A stretch of 64,000 nt of DNA from Halomonas qaidamensis (GCF_025917315.1 NZ_CP080627.1:3658001-3722000); one strand, 5' to 3'. Counted from the stretch's first letter, positions 54,308 to 64,000 are shown. Made by a program: numbers and translations. The notes: generated by a model from the sequence alone, not told the origin.

Positions 54308-55507
54308 TTATTGGTAATGCTTAGCCGCTCTAAAAGTACGCTTTTCAAGCCAGCTCCCCCAAGCAAAAATCACTAGCCCACAGAGTGCTAACCCGGTACC
54401 GACTAACCCCGTGCTTGACCAGCTGAAACCTGCGCTAATCACTAAACCCGCTAACCACGCTCCTAACGCATTTGCCCCATTAAAAGCAGCATGGTTAAGT
54501 GAAGCCGCCATCGTTTGGGCATCTTCTGCTACATCCATTAAACGGGTTTGCAGCGCAGGTGCTAACGCCATGCTAGTGCCTACCAACCCCACAAATAACA
54601 GACCTGTCCAAACATTATTGGCAGCGAAATAAAACAACCCCTGAATCACTGCGCACCACACCAAGGTAGCGGGAATCGCGCGCATTAGGTTTTTATCCGC
54701 TGCGCGGCCACCAATTAAATTGCCAGCAATAGAGCCAAGGCCAAAAATCACTAACACCATCGGCCCTAGCGCTTCACTCATACCCGCTTGCTGAGTAAGT
54801 GTGGGCATCACATAACTAAAAATCGAGAACATGCCGCCACAGCCAATACAGGCAATGGCCACCGTTACCAGCACCCGCTGTTTTATCAATGCCGACAACT
54901 CGCGTAACGGGCTTGCTAACGCATCGAATGGCTGTACAGGCACCCACAGGCGAATCAACAGCGCCGTCAGCAATGCAATAACACCTACCGCTGCGAAGGC
55001 AATTTGCCAGCCAAATAGATTGCCTGTCCATGTGCCTAACGGCGCGCCAATCAAAATCGCCAATGTTAAGCCCATCATTACCCGTGAAATAGCCCGCGCC
55101 CGCTGATCAACCGGCACTGCGCCAGCCGCTACTAAAGCGGCTACACCAAAGTAAGCACCATGGGGCAACCCAGCGATAAAGCGCAGCCCAACAAATGACC
55201 AAAACCCTGGAGCCATTGCACTGGCGATATTACCAACCGCAAATACCAACATCAGCACAATGAGCAATGCACGCTTAGGTACACGCGCTGCAAAGGCAGA
55301 TATCAGTGGCGCGCCTACCACCACTCCAAGGGCATAACTGCTGATGGCGTAGCCCACCTGGGGCACCGTGACGGCGAGATCTTCCGCGACACGGTTCATT
55401 AATCCCATAATGACGAATTCGCTGGTGCCAATTCCAAACCCGCCTAACGCCAACACAACTTCTGCCAATCGCGGGTTACGTGCCAATCCCGATGACGACG
55501 CCTGCAT
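54308..55507 (-). CDS. MFS transporter, DHA1 (AraJ/NepI-like) family
   Basis: The 399-residue protein has twelve membrane helices and DHA1 features: LALGGFGIGTSEFVIMGLM in helix 1, the loop AAFAARVPKRALLI-type motif A between helices 2 and 3, and RFIAGLPHGAYFGVAALVAA in helix 4. Relatives export sugars, nucleosides or drugs; the substrate is unknown. GGGGAG at proper spacing selects the ATG at 55507 over a GTG eight codons earlier. Confidence 0.9.
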   Translation of the reverse strand: MQASSSGLARNPRLAEVVLALGGFGIGTSEFVIMGLMNRVAEDLAVTVPQVGYAISSYALGVVVGAPLISAFAARVPKRALLIVLMLVFAVGNIASAMAPGFWSFVGLRFIAGLPHGAYFGVAALVAAGAVPVDQRARAISRVMMGLTLAILIGAPLGTWTGNLFGWQIAFAAVGVIALLTALLIRLWVPVQPFDALASPLRELSALIKQRVLVTVAIACIGCGGMFSIFSYVMPTLTQQAGMSEALGPMVLVIFGLGSIAGNLIGGRAADKNLMRAIPATLVWCAVIQGLFYFAANNVWTGLLFVGLVGTSMALAPALQTRLMDVAEDAQTMAASLNHAAFNGANALGAWLAGLVISAGFSWSSTGLVGTGLALCGLVIFAWGSWLEKRTFRAAKHYQ

Positions 55508-55704
55508 ACTTTTCTCCCCAGGCGCACTCACACCTGCTTAACAAAACGGTCTTGTATAGCGACAAATGATCGCAGGATTAGACAAAAGTAGAAATATGCG
55601 ACACTAAAAAAGTTAGCGGGCGAATAAGGTAATTCCTGTAGGTTAAAACACTAATGACCTAGTTTTGTTAGTGTGTTTTAACTTTATAGACAGGCAGGTT
55701 ATTC

Positions 55705-56316
55705 ATGACACTAGAAACTATCGAGCTCGCCATGGAGGCACTGGCTAAGGCCGACCCCGATATTGCCCGAGCTTACCCGCTCGTTGGCGCACCCGCACCG
55801 CGCCAGCGCGACCAAGGCTTCGCAACGTTTTTTAGCACGATTGTTAGCCAGCAGATTTCAACGGGAGCAGCCCGCGCCATTATGGGCCGTGTGACTTCAT
55901 TGCTACCTGAATTGCACGCGAAAGCAGTCATGGACGTTGAAGACCAAGCGCTACGTGATGCAGGGCTTTCCTGGCGCAAAGTTGAGTATGCCAAAGGGCT
56001 GGCGGAGGCAGAACTTGCAGGCACGTTCAGTGCCGACGGACTGGCCATGTTGAGCGATGACGAGGCGATTGCCGCCATCACTCAACTGCGTGGTTTTGGA
56101 CGCTGGAGCGCCGAAATTTACCTGATGTTTTCGCTCCAACGCACGGATATATTTCCCGCCGACGACCTTGCTTTACGTGTAGCGCTTGGCCGTCTAAAAA
56201 AGCTGGAAGACAAACCCACGCCTAAACAGGCTCGCCAGTTAGTTGAACATTGGGCCCCCTGGCGTAGCGTGGGTTCGCTATTTTTATGGCACTACTATCG
56301 TGGAGAACCGCTTTAA
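55705..56316 (+). CDS. DNA-3-methyladenine glycosylase, AlkA-like (HhH-GPD)
   Basis: The 203-residue base-excision repair enzyme has [25 protein letters not shown] near residue 35 and the helix-hairpin-helix and catalytic loop [35 protein letters not shown] with the catalytic Asp. It lacks the N-terminal domain of E. coli AlkA, as do many bacterial members. It removes alkylated purines. Its stop overlaps that of aqpZ on the opposite strand (the four bases TTAA). Confidence 0.9.
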   Translation: MTLETIELAMEALAKADPDIARAYPLVGAPAPRQRDQGFATFFSTIVSQQISTGAARAIMGRVTSLLPELHAKAVMDVEDQALRDAGLSWRKVEYAKGLAEAELAGTFSADGLAMLSDDEAIAAITQLRGFGRWSAEIYLMFSLQRTDIFPADDLALRVALGRLKKLEDKPTPKQARQLVEHWAPWRSVGSLFLWHYYRGEPL

Positions 56317-57062
56317 GGAACAATCTTACCCGTCAGATCATCGTCGTGATCAGAAGAAGATGGCGGGGCTATAAGTGACACAGGCTGAGCAATAAAGCGA
56401 TACGCTAATGCCCCTAACGCCGCGCCGAGCATTGGCGCTACCCAGAACAGCCACAGCTGAGCTGTCGCCCAGTCTCCTACATACAGAGCAACGCCCGTAC
56501 TACGCGCTGGATTCACCGAGGTATTGGTAACCGGAATGCTAATTAGGTGAATAAGCGTTAAGCCCAAGCCAATCGCCAACGGCGCAAACCCAGCCGGAGC
56601 GCGACCGTCGGTTGCCCCCATAATGATGAAGATAAACATCATGGTCATTACGACTTCCGTTAGTAACGCCGCCGTCATGCTATAACCGCCGGGTGAATGC
56701 TCTCCATACCCATTGGAGGCAAACCCAGCAGTCACATCAAACCCTGCTTGGCCACTCGCAATGAGATACAGCACGCCACCGGCAACAATAGCACCTATTA
56801 CTTGCGCACCAATGTAGTAAGGCAACTCTTTAGCAGGGAAGCGCCCTCCCACCCAAAGTCCTACCGATACCGCAGGATTTAAATGGCATCCTGAAATATG
56901 CCCAATCGCATACGCCATCGTAACAACCGTCAAACCAAATGCCAGCGACACCCCTAATAGGCCAATACCTACGTCTGGAAAAGCCGCTGCTAACACCGCA
57001 CTGCCACAACCACCCAATACTAACCAAAACGTACCGATTAACTCCGCTGCGTACTTTTTCAT
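56313..57062 (-). CDS. aqpZ: Aquaporin Z
   Basis: The 249-residue water channel has six helices and two NPA half-helices, [20 protein letters not shown] and [18 protein letters not shown]. It also has the narrow water-selective filter context and the [26 protein letters not shown] loop, close to E. coli AqpZ. It allows rapid water flow, relevant to osmotic shifts in a salt-adapted organism. The C-terminal tail is about 15 residues longer and acidic. Confidence 0.96.
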   Translation of the reverse strand: MKKYAAELIGTFWLVLGGCGSAVLAAAFPDVGIGLLGVSLAFGLTVVTMAYAIGHISGCHLNPAVSVGLWVGGRFPAKELPYYIGAQVIGAIVAGGVLYLIASGQAGFDVTAGFASNGYGEHSPGGYSMTAALLTEVVMTMMFIFIIMGATDGRAPAGFAPLAIGLGLTLIHLISIPVTNTSVNPARSTGVALYVGDWATAQLWLFWVAPMLGAALGALAYRFIAQPVSLIAPPSSSDHDDDLTGKIVP

Positions 57063-57467
57063 ATCACTACTCCTCTAATGACCAAGTACCATTGGGAATA
57101 CCACGCCACCTAATTAAGCACCCATAAGGTCACCCATTAGTATGTACGCAGTAATGCGCGCACTCAGTGCACGACACTTTTTAATTAGTGAAAAGTAAGA
57201 AATTAGCTTTTAACACTAACCGCATTGTTAAAATTTATTATAGCGAATTAGCGAAGAAACTCATTTAACTAATCACCCACAATAAAAGCGAGATTTATAT
57301 AACAGCCTTTAAAACCAGGCAACAAAATATTACCAATGCATTTAAAATAAACAATAAGAAACAATATATCAGCAATAAAAATTATGAAACACATTGAAAT
57401 GCTAAAAAGTGTTTCTTTAGCATCGTTTTTTAATTAACTAATATGAGCCATCAAAGAAGCGTTATCA
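57063..57467. promoter_or_regulatory. AT-rich region upstream of aqpZ
   Basis: About 400 bases between the aqpZ start and the end of the histidine-phosphatase gene. From about 57180 to 57440 it is strongly A/T rich compared with its surroundings and contains no credible ORF or terminator. It should carry the aqpZ promoter; the composition suggests a UP-element or a binding region for a nucleoid-type silencer, or simply relaxed spacer. Confidence 0.35.
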
Positions 57468-58037
57468 CTACTTATCGTTTAATCGGCCCACCACCTGAAA
57501 CGAATCGCCCGTTGGGCGCACAACGATCATTTCGCCTGAGCTCACTCCGCCGCCTGTGAGCGCCGTAATATTGACCTGATGAGTCACCAACAACAAATTG
57601 CCTGGACCCTGCCAAGCAGCAATGTGCTCACGCGCCGCCTGCGTGCGATCATCTCGCTCACTGCGCTGGCGAAAAAACGAATCAAGCCAGGGGGTTGATT
57701 CCACGCGGCCCAACGCCATTAGCTCAGCGGTTTCCAGTGCCCGACACCAACGAGACGAATACACCAAGGCAATAGGCACATCCCGGTCACGAAATGAACG
57801 ACCAATTGCCTCAGCCTGAGCGCGCCCCTGGGCTGAAAGGTTACGCTGGGTGTCGCACTGAGAAAGCTCAAACCCAGCCGGGTCACCAATGCCAGGGGCC
57901 AGTGCGTGACGCATCAAAATCACCAGCCCTCCCTCTTGCAGCGCCTGCCAGGTGGTTTCGTTTGCGTAAGCATTGCTAGGCGGTATGCCGAGAATGCCGA
58001 CGAGAAGCGTGCAAAAGAGAGTTCTTAAAATAGGCAT
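57468..58037 (-). CDS. Periplasmic histidine phosphatase
   Basis: The 189-residue protein has a signal peptide (about 1-26, ending AYA) and a phosphoglycerate-mutase-like domain. The catalytic RH pair is in LVILMRHALAPG, followed by RNLSAQGRAQAEAIG, VYSSRWCRALETAEL and the second catalytic His in LLLVTHQVNITALTG. It is predicted to be a periplasmic phosphomonoesterase; the substrate is unknown. It lies just downstream of ppk2 on the same strand, with 118 bases between. Confidence 0.87.
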   Translation of the reverse strand: MPILRTLFCTLLVGILGIPPSNAYANETTWQALQEGGLVILMRHALAPGIGDPAGFELSQCDTQRNLSAQGRAQAEAIGRSFRDRDVPIALVYSSRWCRALETAELMALGRVESTPWLDSFFRQRSERDDRTQAAREHIAAWQGPGNLLLVTHQVNITALTGGGVSSGEMIVVRPTGDSFQVVGRLNDK

Positions 58038-58155
58038 AGTGAGGCATCCTCAGTCGATGGTGACCAGCAGGCAGCGATGCCTTACGTTTCAGTCTCAATT
58101 AATACGGCCAACGTTTAACCGTTATTGTTAGCGGCAGAGCTAGGTGGCTTAATCG

Positions 58156-59238
58156 CTAACCATTAGCAAACTCTGCACGGCCTACCACCAACGGATCAGT
58201 AGCCCCAATATTATTAATATCTTTACCTTCGTAGTTGAACGCGTTCAACACATAGCGCATAGCATTTAGGCGTGCCCGCTTTTTACAGTTCGACTTAATC
58301 ACCACCCAAGGACATTCTGAATGATCCGTATGGAAAAACATGGTTTCTTTGGCCTCAGTATACTCATCCCACTTTTCCAACGATGCCAAGTCAATCGGGC
58401 TAAGCTTCCAACGTTTAAGCGGATGCAGCTCACGTTCTTTAAAGCGCCGCTGCTGTTCTTCGCGACTAACCGAAAACCAGAACTTAATTAAGTGGAGGCC
58501 ACTGCCTACTAAATTGCGTTCTAGTTCAGGTGCTTGACGTAAAAAGTCTTGATACTGCTTCTCAGTACAAAACCCCATCACTCGCTCTACGCCTGCTCGG
58601 TTGTACCAGGAACGATCAAACAGCACCAGTTCGCCGTGAGTTGGCAAATGTGTGATGTAACGCTGAAAATACCATTGGCCTTGCTCAGTTTCAGTGGGTT
58701 TTTCAAGCGCGACCACTCGTGATCCTCGGGGGTTTAAATGCTCCATAAAACGCTTAATGGTGCCCCCTTTACCTGCTGCATCCCTCCCTTCAAACACAAT
58801 CACGACACGCTGACCAGTTTTCTTAATCCACGACTGCAGCTTCAATAACTCTACTTGCAGGTAGTACTTTTGTTTTTCATAAGATTTGCGAGATAGACGA
58901 TTTTTGTACGGATAAGCTGCTGTTCTCCAATTTTCGACCAACGCTTCGTCTTTAGACACTGCGCGGCCTTTATCAAACTGCTTCCAATGCGTCAGCGCTT
59001 TTTTCAGTTCGGCTACATCATCAAGTGACGCCCCATCAATAATGTCTGCCACGGCTTTTAGCGTTTCTTCATGAGACTCAGGCAGCGGGCCTTTGAGACC
59101 CAAAATATCGGCAATAGCAGCAGCTTGGGCTTCCTGTGCACCATGGGTCTTTTTCATCACGCTAAATTCATCCACCCATGGTACTGGTGCCTTCGCCTGG
59201 GGTGACGTGTCGCTATTGGTTGTGTTTGTTTTTACCAT
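58156..59238 (-). CDS. ppk2: Polyphosphate kinase 2
   Basis: PPK2 uses polyphosphate to phosphorylate nucleoside diphosphates (or the reverse). The 360-residue protein has an N-terminal extension of about 90 residues, then the P-loop kinase core: VIVFEGRDAAGKGGTIKRFMEHLNPRG (Walker A), a lid region beginning TETEQGQWYFQRYITHLPT, and LVLFDRSWYNRAGVERVMGF (Walker B). Its length and single core indicate class I. It has no phosphate-regulon neighbours immediately beside it. Confidence 0.94.
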   Translation of the reverse strand: MVKTNTTNSDTSPQAKAPVPWVDEFSVMKKTHGAQEAQAAAIADILGLKGPLPESHEETLKAVADIIDGASLDDVAELKKALTHWKQFDKGRAVSKDEALVENWRTAAYPYKNRLSRKSYEKQKYYLQVELLKLQSWIKKTGQRVVIVFEGRDAAGKGGTIKRFMEHLNPRGSRVVALEKPTETEQGQWYFQRYITHLPTHGELVLFDRSWYNRAGVERVMGFCTEKQYQDFLRQAPELERNLVGSGLHLIKFWFSVSREEQQRRFKERELHPLKRWKLSPIDLASLEKWDEYTEAKETMFFHTDHSECPWVVIKSNCKKRARLNAMRYVLNAFNYEGKDINNIGATDPLVVGRAEFANG

Positions 59239-59516
59239 GACAGCCTCTTCCTCTTTTGCAACACGGTATTAATCGCCTTTTAAAGAGCATCGTACCGTAA
59301 TACTCATTAAACAAAGCTGATACGCATCAATCACTGTTCTAATAGAACTAGAACGGAGATATCGTTTACGTTTAAACCAAAAGACTCATCGGTCTTACTG
59401 CTAACCATCGTTAGCGCTGCCACTCTGGAGAACTCACTCTACTCTTAGCCACTGGGCATGCTTTTACATTAGAGCCCTCTTACTAAATAATGACGCCAGC
59501 CGAGCAGCTTTAAAGG

Positions 59517-60395
59517 TTATTCAATATTCTGAATCTGCTCTCGCATCTGCTCAATCAATACTTTTAGCTCCACCGCGCAGCGGGTGGTTTCGGCGACTAC
59601 CGATTTTGACGATAGCGTGTTGGCTTCGCGGTTGAGTTCCTGCATTAGGAAATCCAGACGGCGGCCTTTGGGGCCTTTTTGGGCTAACTGGCGGCTGACT
59701 TCTTGTACGTGCGCCGTTAGGCGATCCAACTCTTCATCTACATCGGCTTTTTGTGCCACCAGTACCAATTCGGCTTCCAGGCGTTGCGGGTCGAGTTCGG
59801 TTTTGGCGACGTCTAAGCGTTCCAATAGTTGGGCGCGCTGGCGCTCTAAAATTTGCGGCAGCAGGCTGCGCACGGTGGCTACCTGCTCGCTTACAGCCGT
59901 TAGGCGGGTGGTGATCATCTCAGCGAGTTTTTCGCCCTCCCGGGCGCGGGCGTCGATCAACTCGTCTAGCGCTTGGTCAAACAGCGTTTTGGCAGCGGCT
60001 TTAATGGCGTCTTGATCAAGGTGCTGGGTTTCCATAACGCCGGGCTGGTTGAGTATCGCCAGCGTGGTGGGCGGCACGGCACTGGGCACCTGTTGCTGAA
60101 TAGCGGCCAGGGCATCGGCAATCTCTTTCAACCGTTGCACATTTACCGCAGGAGCTTGGTTGGTTTCCGCGGCTTCAAAACGCAGGCTACATTCGACTTT
60201 GCCTCGCGCTAGGCGTGTGCGTAGGGCATCGCGCAGCACCGGCTCTAGCTCGCGCAGGGCGTCGGGTAGGCGAAAGTGCGGCTCCAGATAGCGCTGGTTC
60301 ACCGAGCGGATTTCCACCTGCAGGGTGCCAAACGGGGCGGCCTGCTCGGTGCGGGCAAAGGCGGTCATGCTGTGTACGTGGCGTGGGTTAGCCAT
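59517..60395 (-). CDS. yicC: YicC family endoribonuclease
   Basis: The 292-residue protein has the YicC N-terminal domain (SMTAFARTEQAAPFGTLQVEIRSVNQRYLEPHFRLPDALRELEP), a helical middle and the DUF1732 C-terminus ending KGRRLDFLMQELNREANTLSSKS...LKVLIEQMREQIQNIE. E. coli YicC is an RNase affecting sRNA turnover. The ATG at 60395 has AGGA eight bases upstream. It is divergent from rph, a conserved pairing. Confidence 0.93.
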   Translation of the reverse strand: MANPRHVHSMTAFARTEQAAPFGTLQVEIRSVNQRYLEPHFRLPDALRELEPVLRDALRTRLARGKVECSLRFEAAETNQAPAVNVQRLKEIADALAAIQQQVPSAVPPTTLAILNQPGVMETQHLDQDAIKAAAKTLFDQALDELIDARAREGEKLAEMITTRLTAVSEQVATVRSLLPQILERQRAQLLERLDVAKTELDPQRLEAELVLVAQKADVDEELDRLTAHVQEVSRQLAQKGPKGRRLDFLMQELNREANTLSSKSVVAETTRCAVELKVLIEQMREQIQNIE

Positions 60396-60538
60396 TAAAG
60401 ATTCCTGTTCATCGCGCATTTAGGTCAGTCTACCCGATCTTGTGCTGGTAGATACGTCTGCCTTGAATAGGCCCATCAACGGCGTCGCTGACGTGTACAA
60501 TGGTGGGCTTTTCCACTGATAAATTGATGTGAGGTGTT

Positions 60539-61276
60539 ATGCGTCCTGATGTTGTTCGCCCTAGCGGTCGTGAAGCCGACCAGCTCCGTGAAATTCGCAT
60601 AACCCGCGATTACACCCGCCATGCAGAAGGGTCGGTACTGGTGGAGTTTGGTGATACCAAAGTGCTGTGTAATGCGAGTGTGGAAGCGGGCGTACCGCGC
60701 TGGCTGCGTGGCAAAAATCAGGGTTGGATCACCGCTGAGTACGGCATGCTGCCCCGTGCCACTCACACCCGCAGTGGCCGTGAAGCGACGCGTGGTAAAC
60801 AGGGTGGCCGTACGCTGGAAATTCAGCGCTTGATTGGCCGTAGCCTGCGCGCAGCGGTTAACTTGAAGAAGTTGGGCGAGTTCACCATTACCGTGGATTG
60901 CGATGTGATTCAGGCCGATGGTGGCACTCGCACCGCTGCGATTACCGGCGGCTGTGTGGCGCTGGTAGATGCCATTCGTTATCTGCAGCGTGAGAAGAAG
61001 ATCAAAGGTGATCCCTTTAAGCAGCTGGTTAGCGCGATTTCGGTGGGTATTTATAAAGGCGTACCGGTACTGGACTTGGATTATCCGGAAGATAGTAAAG
61101 CTGACACCGATCTGAACGTGGTGATGACTGAAAACGGCGAGCTAATTGAAGTCCAGGGTACCGCAGAGGCGGGGGCGTTTAACCGTACCGAGCTGAACGC
61201 GATGCTTGATCTCGCTGAGAAAGCTGGCTCCGAGCTGCGCGAAAAACAGCGCGAAGCACTGGGTATTCGCGGCTAA
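60539..61276 (+). CDS. rph: Ribonuclease PH
   Basis: RNase PH is a phosphorolytic 3'-5' exoribonuclease trimming tRNA precursors. The 245-residue protein is canonical: [66 protein letters not shown] (phosphate-binding Arg), DADGGTR-type [16 protein letters not shown], and [19 protein letters not shown] with catalytic Asp residues. Confidence 0.97.
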   Translation: MRPDVVRPSGREADQLREIRITRDYTRHAEGSVLVEFGDTKVLCNASVEAGVPRWLRGKNQGWITAEYGMLPRATHTRSGREATRGKQGGRTLEIQRLIGRSLRAAVNLKKLGEFTITVDCDVIQADGGTRTAAITGGCVALVDAIRYLQREKKIKGDPFKQLVSAISVGIYKGVPVLDLDYPEDSKADTDLNVVMTENGELIEVQGTAEAGAFNRTELNAMLDLAEKAGSELREKQREALGIRG

Positions 61277-61311
61277 ACCGTTAGTTAGCAAGCACTCAAC
61301 GCGCCTACGCA

Positions 61312-61339
61312 AACAGGCCAGCTTATAAGCTGGCCTGTT
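61312..61339. terminator. Perfect 28-base palindrome between rph and crc
   Basis: AACAGGCCAGCTT, AT, AAGCTGGCCTGTT forms a 13-bp stem between the converging rph and crc genes. T-runs are short, but position and stability suggest a shared transcription end. Confidence 0.6.
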
Positions 61340-61375
61340 GCTGAGACGGGTAATGCGACGCGGGAAAGTGAGCGC

Positions 61376-62143
61376 TTACAGCGCTAAGTCATACTCAACG
61401 ATCAGCGGTGCGAACTCGGAGAAGGTCGCATCGTAATCAATCCACGCGTCGACCACATGGCGACGGAAGTTGGGGCCAACCAGCTGGTAGTCGATCCGCC
61501 AGCCTTCTTGGCGCTCACGGGGCACGTCTTGGTCGAGCTTTGGCCACCAGGTATATTCACCCGCATCGCGATTAATTTCGCGGAAGGTGTCGATAAAGCC
61601 GGTTGGGCCAAGCACCTGATCCATCCAGGCACGCTCTTCCGGGCGGAAACCAGAGGTTAGCTGATTGTCCGACCAGTTGGCCAAATCGATGGTTTTATGG
61701 GCAACGTGCCAAGTACCACAGATGATGTATTCGCGACGTTTGCGCGACATCTTCGTTAGATACTCTTGGTACTGCTCCATAAACGCCTGTTTGGCTTTTT
61801 GATCACTTCCATCAGGCATCAAGAAGGTGGCAATGCTGAAGCGGTCATAATCCGCCTGCAGAAAGCGCCCTTCGTGATCACACTGAGGGAACCCAAGACC
61901 ATACATAATCGCCTTGGGAATTTTGCGGCAGTAGAGTGCCACGCCGGAGAAACCATCTTCTTCTGCATCCAGGAAGTAGCCTTCGTAGCCTTCCGGATAG
62001 AGAATATGGTCGTCCAGTTCAAAACTTTTTGCCTTGATGTTCTGCACGCAGATCACGTCGGCATCCTGCTGAGCCAGCCAGTCCAGGAAGCCACGGTCGA
62101 CGGCATCACGTATACCATTGACATTGATGCTGGCAATTTTCAT
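61376..62143 (-). CDS. crc: Catabolite repression control protein Crc (inactive ExoIII fold)
   Basis: The 255-residue EEP-fold protein resembles exonuclease III (MKIASINVNGIRDAVDRGFLDWL) but lacks its catalytic residues. The metal Glu is replaced by Asn35 (VQNIKA), the GDxN motif reads G-T144-W-H146, and the terminal SDH reads S-E243-F244. Retained sequence such as FELDD, RKRREYIICG, FRPEERAWMD and FAPLIVEYD matches Pseudomonas Crc, which acts with Hfq in catabolite repression rather than as a nuclease. Location between rph and pyrE is also that of crc in Pseudomonas. Confidence 0.88.
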   Translation of the reverse strand: MKIASINVNGIRDAVDRGFLDWLAQQDADVICVQNIKAKSFELDDHILYPEGYEGYFLDAEEDGFSGVALYCRKIPKAIMYGLGFPQCDHEGRFLQADYDRFSIATFLMPDGSDQKAKQAFMEQYQEYLTKMSRKRREYIICGTWHVAHKTIDLANWSDNQLTSGFRPEERAWMDQVLGPTGFIDTFREINRDAGEYTWWPKLDQDVPRERQEGWRIDYQLVGPNFRRHVVDAWIDYDATFSEFAPLIVEYDLAL

Positions 62144-62295
62144 AAATCGTCCCTTTTGCGTCGCTGCTGTATGATACCCGACGTTTAGACGTTTGGGTAA
62201 ATAGACAAACCCAATCTTGCTGTTTAACTCTGATTTATTACTGCGTTTACTTAGATTTCTATTACTTACATTCCTATCGACAAGAGAAGACCATC

Positions 62296-62961
62296 GTGGC
62301 TACCACTCTACAACCCTATCAGCGCGATTTCATTGCCTTCGCTATTGAGCAGGGCGTGCTCAAGTTTGGCGAGTTCACGCTTAAGTCGGGGCGAGTAAGC
62401 CCTTACTTCTTTAACGCGGGCCTGTTTCAAACCGGTCGTGCCCTGGCTAAGCTGGGCCGTTTTTACGCTCAAGCCATTGTCGATAGTGGCCTGCAAGCGG
62501 ATGTGCTGTTCGGCCCAGCCTATAAAGGCATTCCCCTGGCGGCGGTCACTGCCGCGGCCCTAGCCGACCACCACGATCGCGATATGCCCTACGCGTTTAA
62601 CCGTAAAGAGGCCAAAACCCACGGCGAAGGCGGCAATATTGTCGGTGCACCACTGGCCGGCGATATTTTGATCATTGACGACGTGATTACAGCCGGTACG
62701 GCTATCCGTGAAGTGATGAGCCTAATTGAGCAAAGCGGTGCCCGCGCAGGTGGCGTGATTATTGCGCTTGATCGTCAAGAGCGCGGCCAGGGCGAACAAA
62801 GCGCTATCCAGGAAGTCCAGGCTCAGTACGGCATGCCGGTTGTCAGTATTGTCACCTTAGAGCAAGTGCTTACTTACCTTGAAGAGCATGCTGGCGGCGA
62901 AATGCTGGCTTACGCCGAAGCGGTACGCGCTTATCGCGACCGCTACGGCATCGCGGGTTAG
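62296..62961 (+). CDS. pyrE: Orotate phosphoribosyltransferase
   Basis: PyrE makes orotidine monophosphate from orotate and PRPP. The 221-residue protein shows [38 protein letters not shown], the flexible loop [17 protein letters not shown] and the PRPP motif [17 protein letters not shown]. It starts with GTG. It is divergent from crc and convergent with trmL. Confidence 0.97.
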   Translation: MATTLQPYQRDFIAFAIEQGVLKFGEFTLKSGRVSPYFFNAGLFQTGRALAKLGRFYAQAIVDSGLQADVLFGPAYKGIPLAAVTAAALADHHDRDMPYAFNRKEAKTHGEGGNIVGAPLAGDILIIDDVITAGTAIREVMSLIEQSGARAGGVIIALDRQERGQGEQSAIQEVQAQYGMPVVSIVTLEQVLTYLEEHAGGEMLAYAEAVRAYRDRYGIAG

Positions 62962-62964
62962 TCG

Positions 62965-63438
62965 CTACTCACCGCTTAATGCGCCAGCGTAATCTTGCTG
63001 GCGCCACGCCTCATAGCTGACGATGGCAACGGCGTTAGAAAGGTTCAAGCTGCGGTTATTGGGCTGCATGGGGATGCGCAGCTTCTGTTCTGCGGGTAGC
63101 GCAGCATGGACCTGGGGCGACAGCCCTGCAGTTTCCGAACCGAATAGCAGTACATCGCCCGGCGCGAAAGCCGCGTCGCTGTGGGCTCGGGTGCCTTTGG
63201 TGGTAATCGCCCATATCGTGCGCCCCTGCATTGCCGCTTGAAACGCCGTAAAATTAGCATGGCGGGTAACATTGGCTAGGTCACGGTAATCTAGTCCGGC
63301 GCGGCGCAGCTTTTTCTCTTCGAGATCAAAGCCCAGCGGTTCAATTAAATGTAATCGGCAGCCATTGTTAGCCACCAGGCGCATAATATTACCCGTATTG
63401 GGTGCCATACGCGGTTCAAATAGCGCTACTTCAAACAT
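62965..63438 (-). CDS. trmL: tRNA (cytidine(34)-2'-O)-methyltransferase TrmL
   Basis: The 157-residue SPOUT-fold methyltransferase modifies the wobble base of tRNA-Leu. The motifs are [33 protein letters not shown], the knot segment [19 protein letters not shown] and [27 protein letters not shown] prefer the ATG at 63438 (MFEVALFEP), preceded by AGGTGG; a GTG two codons upstream is the alternative. Confidence 0.95.
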   Translation of the reverse strand: MFEVALFEPRMAPNTGNIMRLVANNGCRLHLIEPLGFDLEEKKLRRAGLDYRDLANVTRHANFTAFQAAMQGRTIWAITTKGTRAHSDAAFAPGDVLLFGSETAGLSPQVHAALPAEQKLRIPMQPNNRSLNLSNAVAIVSYEAWRQQDYAGALSGE

Positions 63439-63534
63439 TACCACCTGCCTATTATTAACTCATTGTGCGTTCGCCCAGCGCCGCTGATTGTAATGGAATT
63501 TGCCTAGAAACACTTGTAGAGGTCACCCTTCACC

Positions 63535-64000
63535 ATGACGCCCCAACCGCCAAAGAGCATTCTTAGCCGTATTAAAGGGCTAAACCCGCGCCAGCAGGAA
63601 GCGGTGCGCTATATCGATGGCCCCTGTTTGGTCTTGGCGGGCGCGGGGTCTGGTAAAACCAGCGTTATTACCACCAAAATCGCCTATCTGGTGCAAGAGT
63701 GCGGCATGAGCGCGCGCAAAATAGCGGCGGTTACCTTCACCAATAAAGCCGCCAGGGAGATGAAAGAGCGCGTTGGGCAAATGCTGAAGGGTAAAGAGGG
63801 CCACGGGCTAACGGTGTCGACGTTCCACAATTTAGGCCTGACTATTATTCGCGGTGAGTTGAAAACACTAGGCTACAAACCAGGCTTTTCATTGTTTGAC
63901 CCAGAAGATGCCAAAGCACTGCTGCGCGATCTAATGAACAAAGACGCTCAGGTAGACGCCGAGCAGATCAACGCAGTGCAGAGCAAAATCTCCACGTGGA
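63535..64000 (+). CDS. rep: ATP-dependent DNA helicase Rep (partial)
   Basis: The frame opens with ATG at 63535 and is still open at the window end (155 complete codons). It shows ILSRIKGLNPRQQEAVRYID, motif I LAGAGSGKTSVITTKIAYLV, motif Ia TFTNKAAREMKERV, and TVSTFHNLGLTIIRGE, typical of the Rep branch of superfamily 1A helicases (compare the separate uvrD at 24814). A GAGGT element lies upstream of the start. Rep assists replication through protein roadblocks. Confidence 0.9.
   Translation, partial: MTPQPPKSILSRIKGLNPRQQEAVRYIDGPCLVLAGAGSGKTSVITTKIAYLVQECGMSARKIAAVTFTNKAAREMKERVGQMLKGKEGHGLTVSTFHNLGLTIIRGELKTLGYKPGFSLFDPEDAKALLRDLMNKDAQVDAEQINAVQSKISTW

Overview
The window is a continuous stretch of bacterial chromosome, densely packed with housekeeping genes. 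It looks like a moderately GC-rich gammaproteobacterium of the Halomonas/Vreelandella group. The evidence is protein similarity (from memory) and gene order: the blocks engB/cytochrome c4/dsbA, argH-lptM-lysA-dapF-DUF484-xerC, hemCDXY, ubiC-ubiA-phoB-phoR, recG-oxyR, gmk-rpoZ-spoT-ridA and yicC/rph/crc/pyrE are arranged much as in Pseudomonas and relatives. Genus assignment is inference. I see no tRNA, rRNA, CRISPR, transposase or prophage.

Layout. 1-5.4 kb: a TRAP transporter (dctQ, dctM and the start of a further exported-protein gene), an EEP-family hydrolase, dsbA, cytochrome c4, and engB divergently. 5.5-11.6 kb: a tightly overlapping minus-strand cluster for arginine and lysine/peptidoglycan precursors and chromosome dimer resolution (argH, the tiny lipoprotein gene lptM, lysA, dapF, DUF484, xerC, HAD phosphatase). 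11.6-14.1 kb: an 816-residue PAS-PAS-LOV-GGDEF-EAL protein, a predicted blue-light-controlled cyclic-di-GMP enzyme. 14.2-18.7 kb: hemC-hemD-hemX-hemY. 18.8-28.7 kb: aroQ, a 2-oxoadipate dioxygenase homologue, DUF72, an NSS transporter, hexR, uvrD, a TakP-like TRAP binding protein and an acyl-CoA thioesterase.

28.8-39 kb is a phosphate-centred region: pstS, then a Pho box, a 16-codon leader ORF overlapping pstC, pstA, pstB and phoU; then cysZ, a copper chaperone and two related small acidic exported proteins in an AT-rich interval; then phoR and phoB, with a clear Pho box upstream of phoB. 39-49.8 kb: ubiA, ubiC, a rubredoxin-reductase-like flavoprotein, HU, a YccS-type membrane protein, recG, oxyR, an epimerase-like protein, a 15-bp tandem repeat and ridA. 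49.8-64 kb: spoT, rpoZ, gmk, an extensin-like putative peptidase, a glycine-zipper lipoprotein, an MFS exporter, a 3-methyladenine glycosylase, aqpZ, a periplasmic histidine phosphatase, PPK2, yicC, rph, a catalytically degenerate ExoIII relative that is almost certainly Crc, pyrE, trmL and the start of rep.

The most interesting signals are the LOV-GGDEF-EAL protein, the Pho box plus translationally coupled mini-ORF in front of an unusually compact PstC, the paralogous small exported proteins between the pst and phoBR loci, two mutually exclusive hairpins in the rpoZ leader, and Crc with all its nuclease residues replaced. I found no convincing wholly new multi-gene system.
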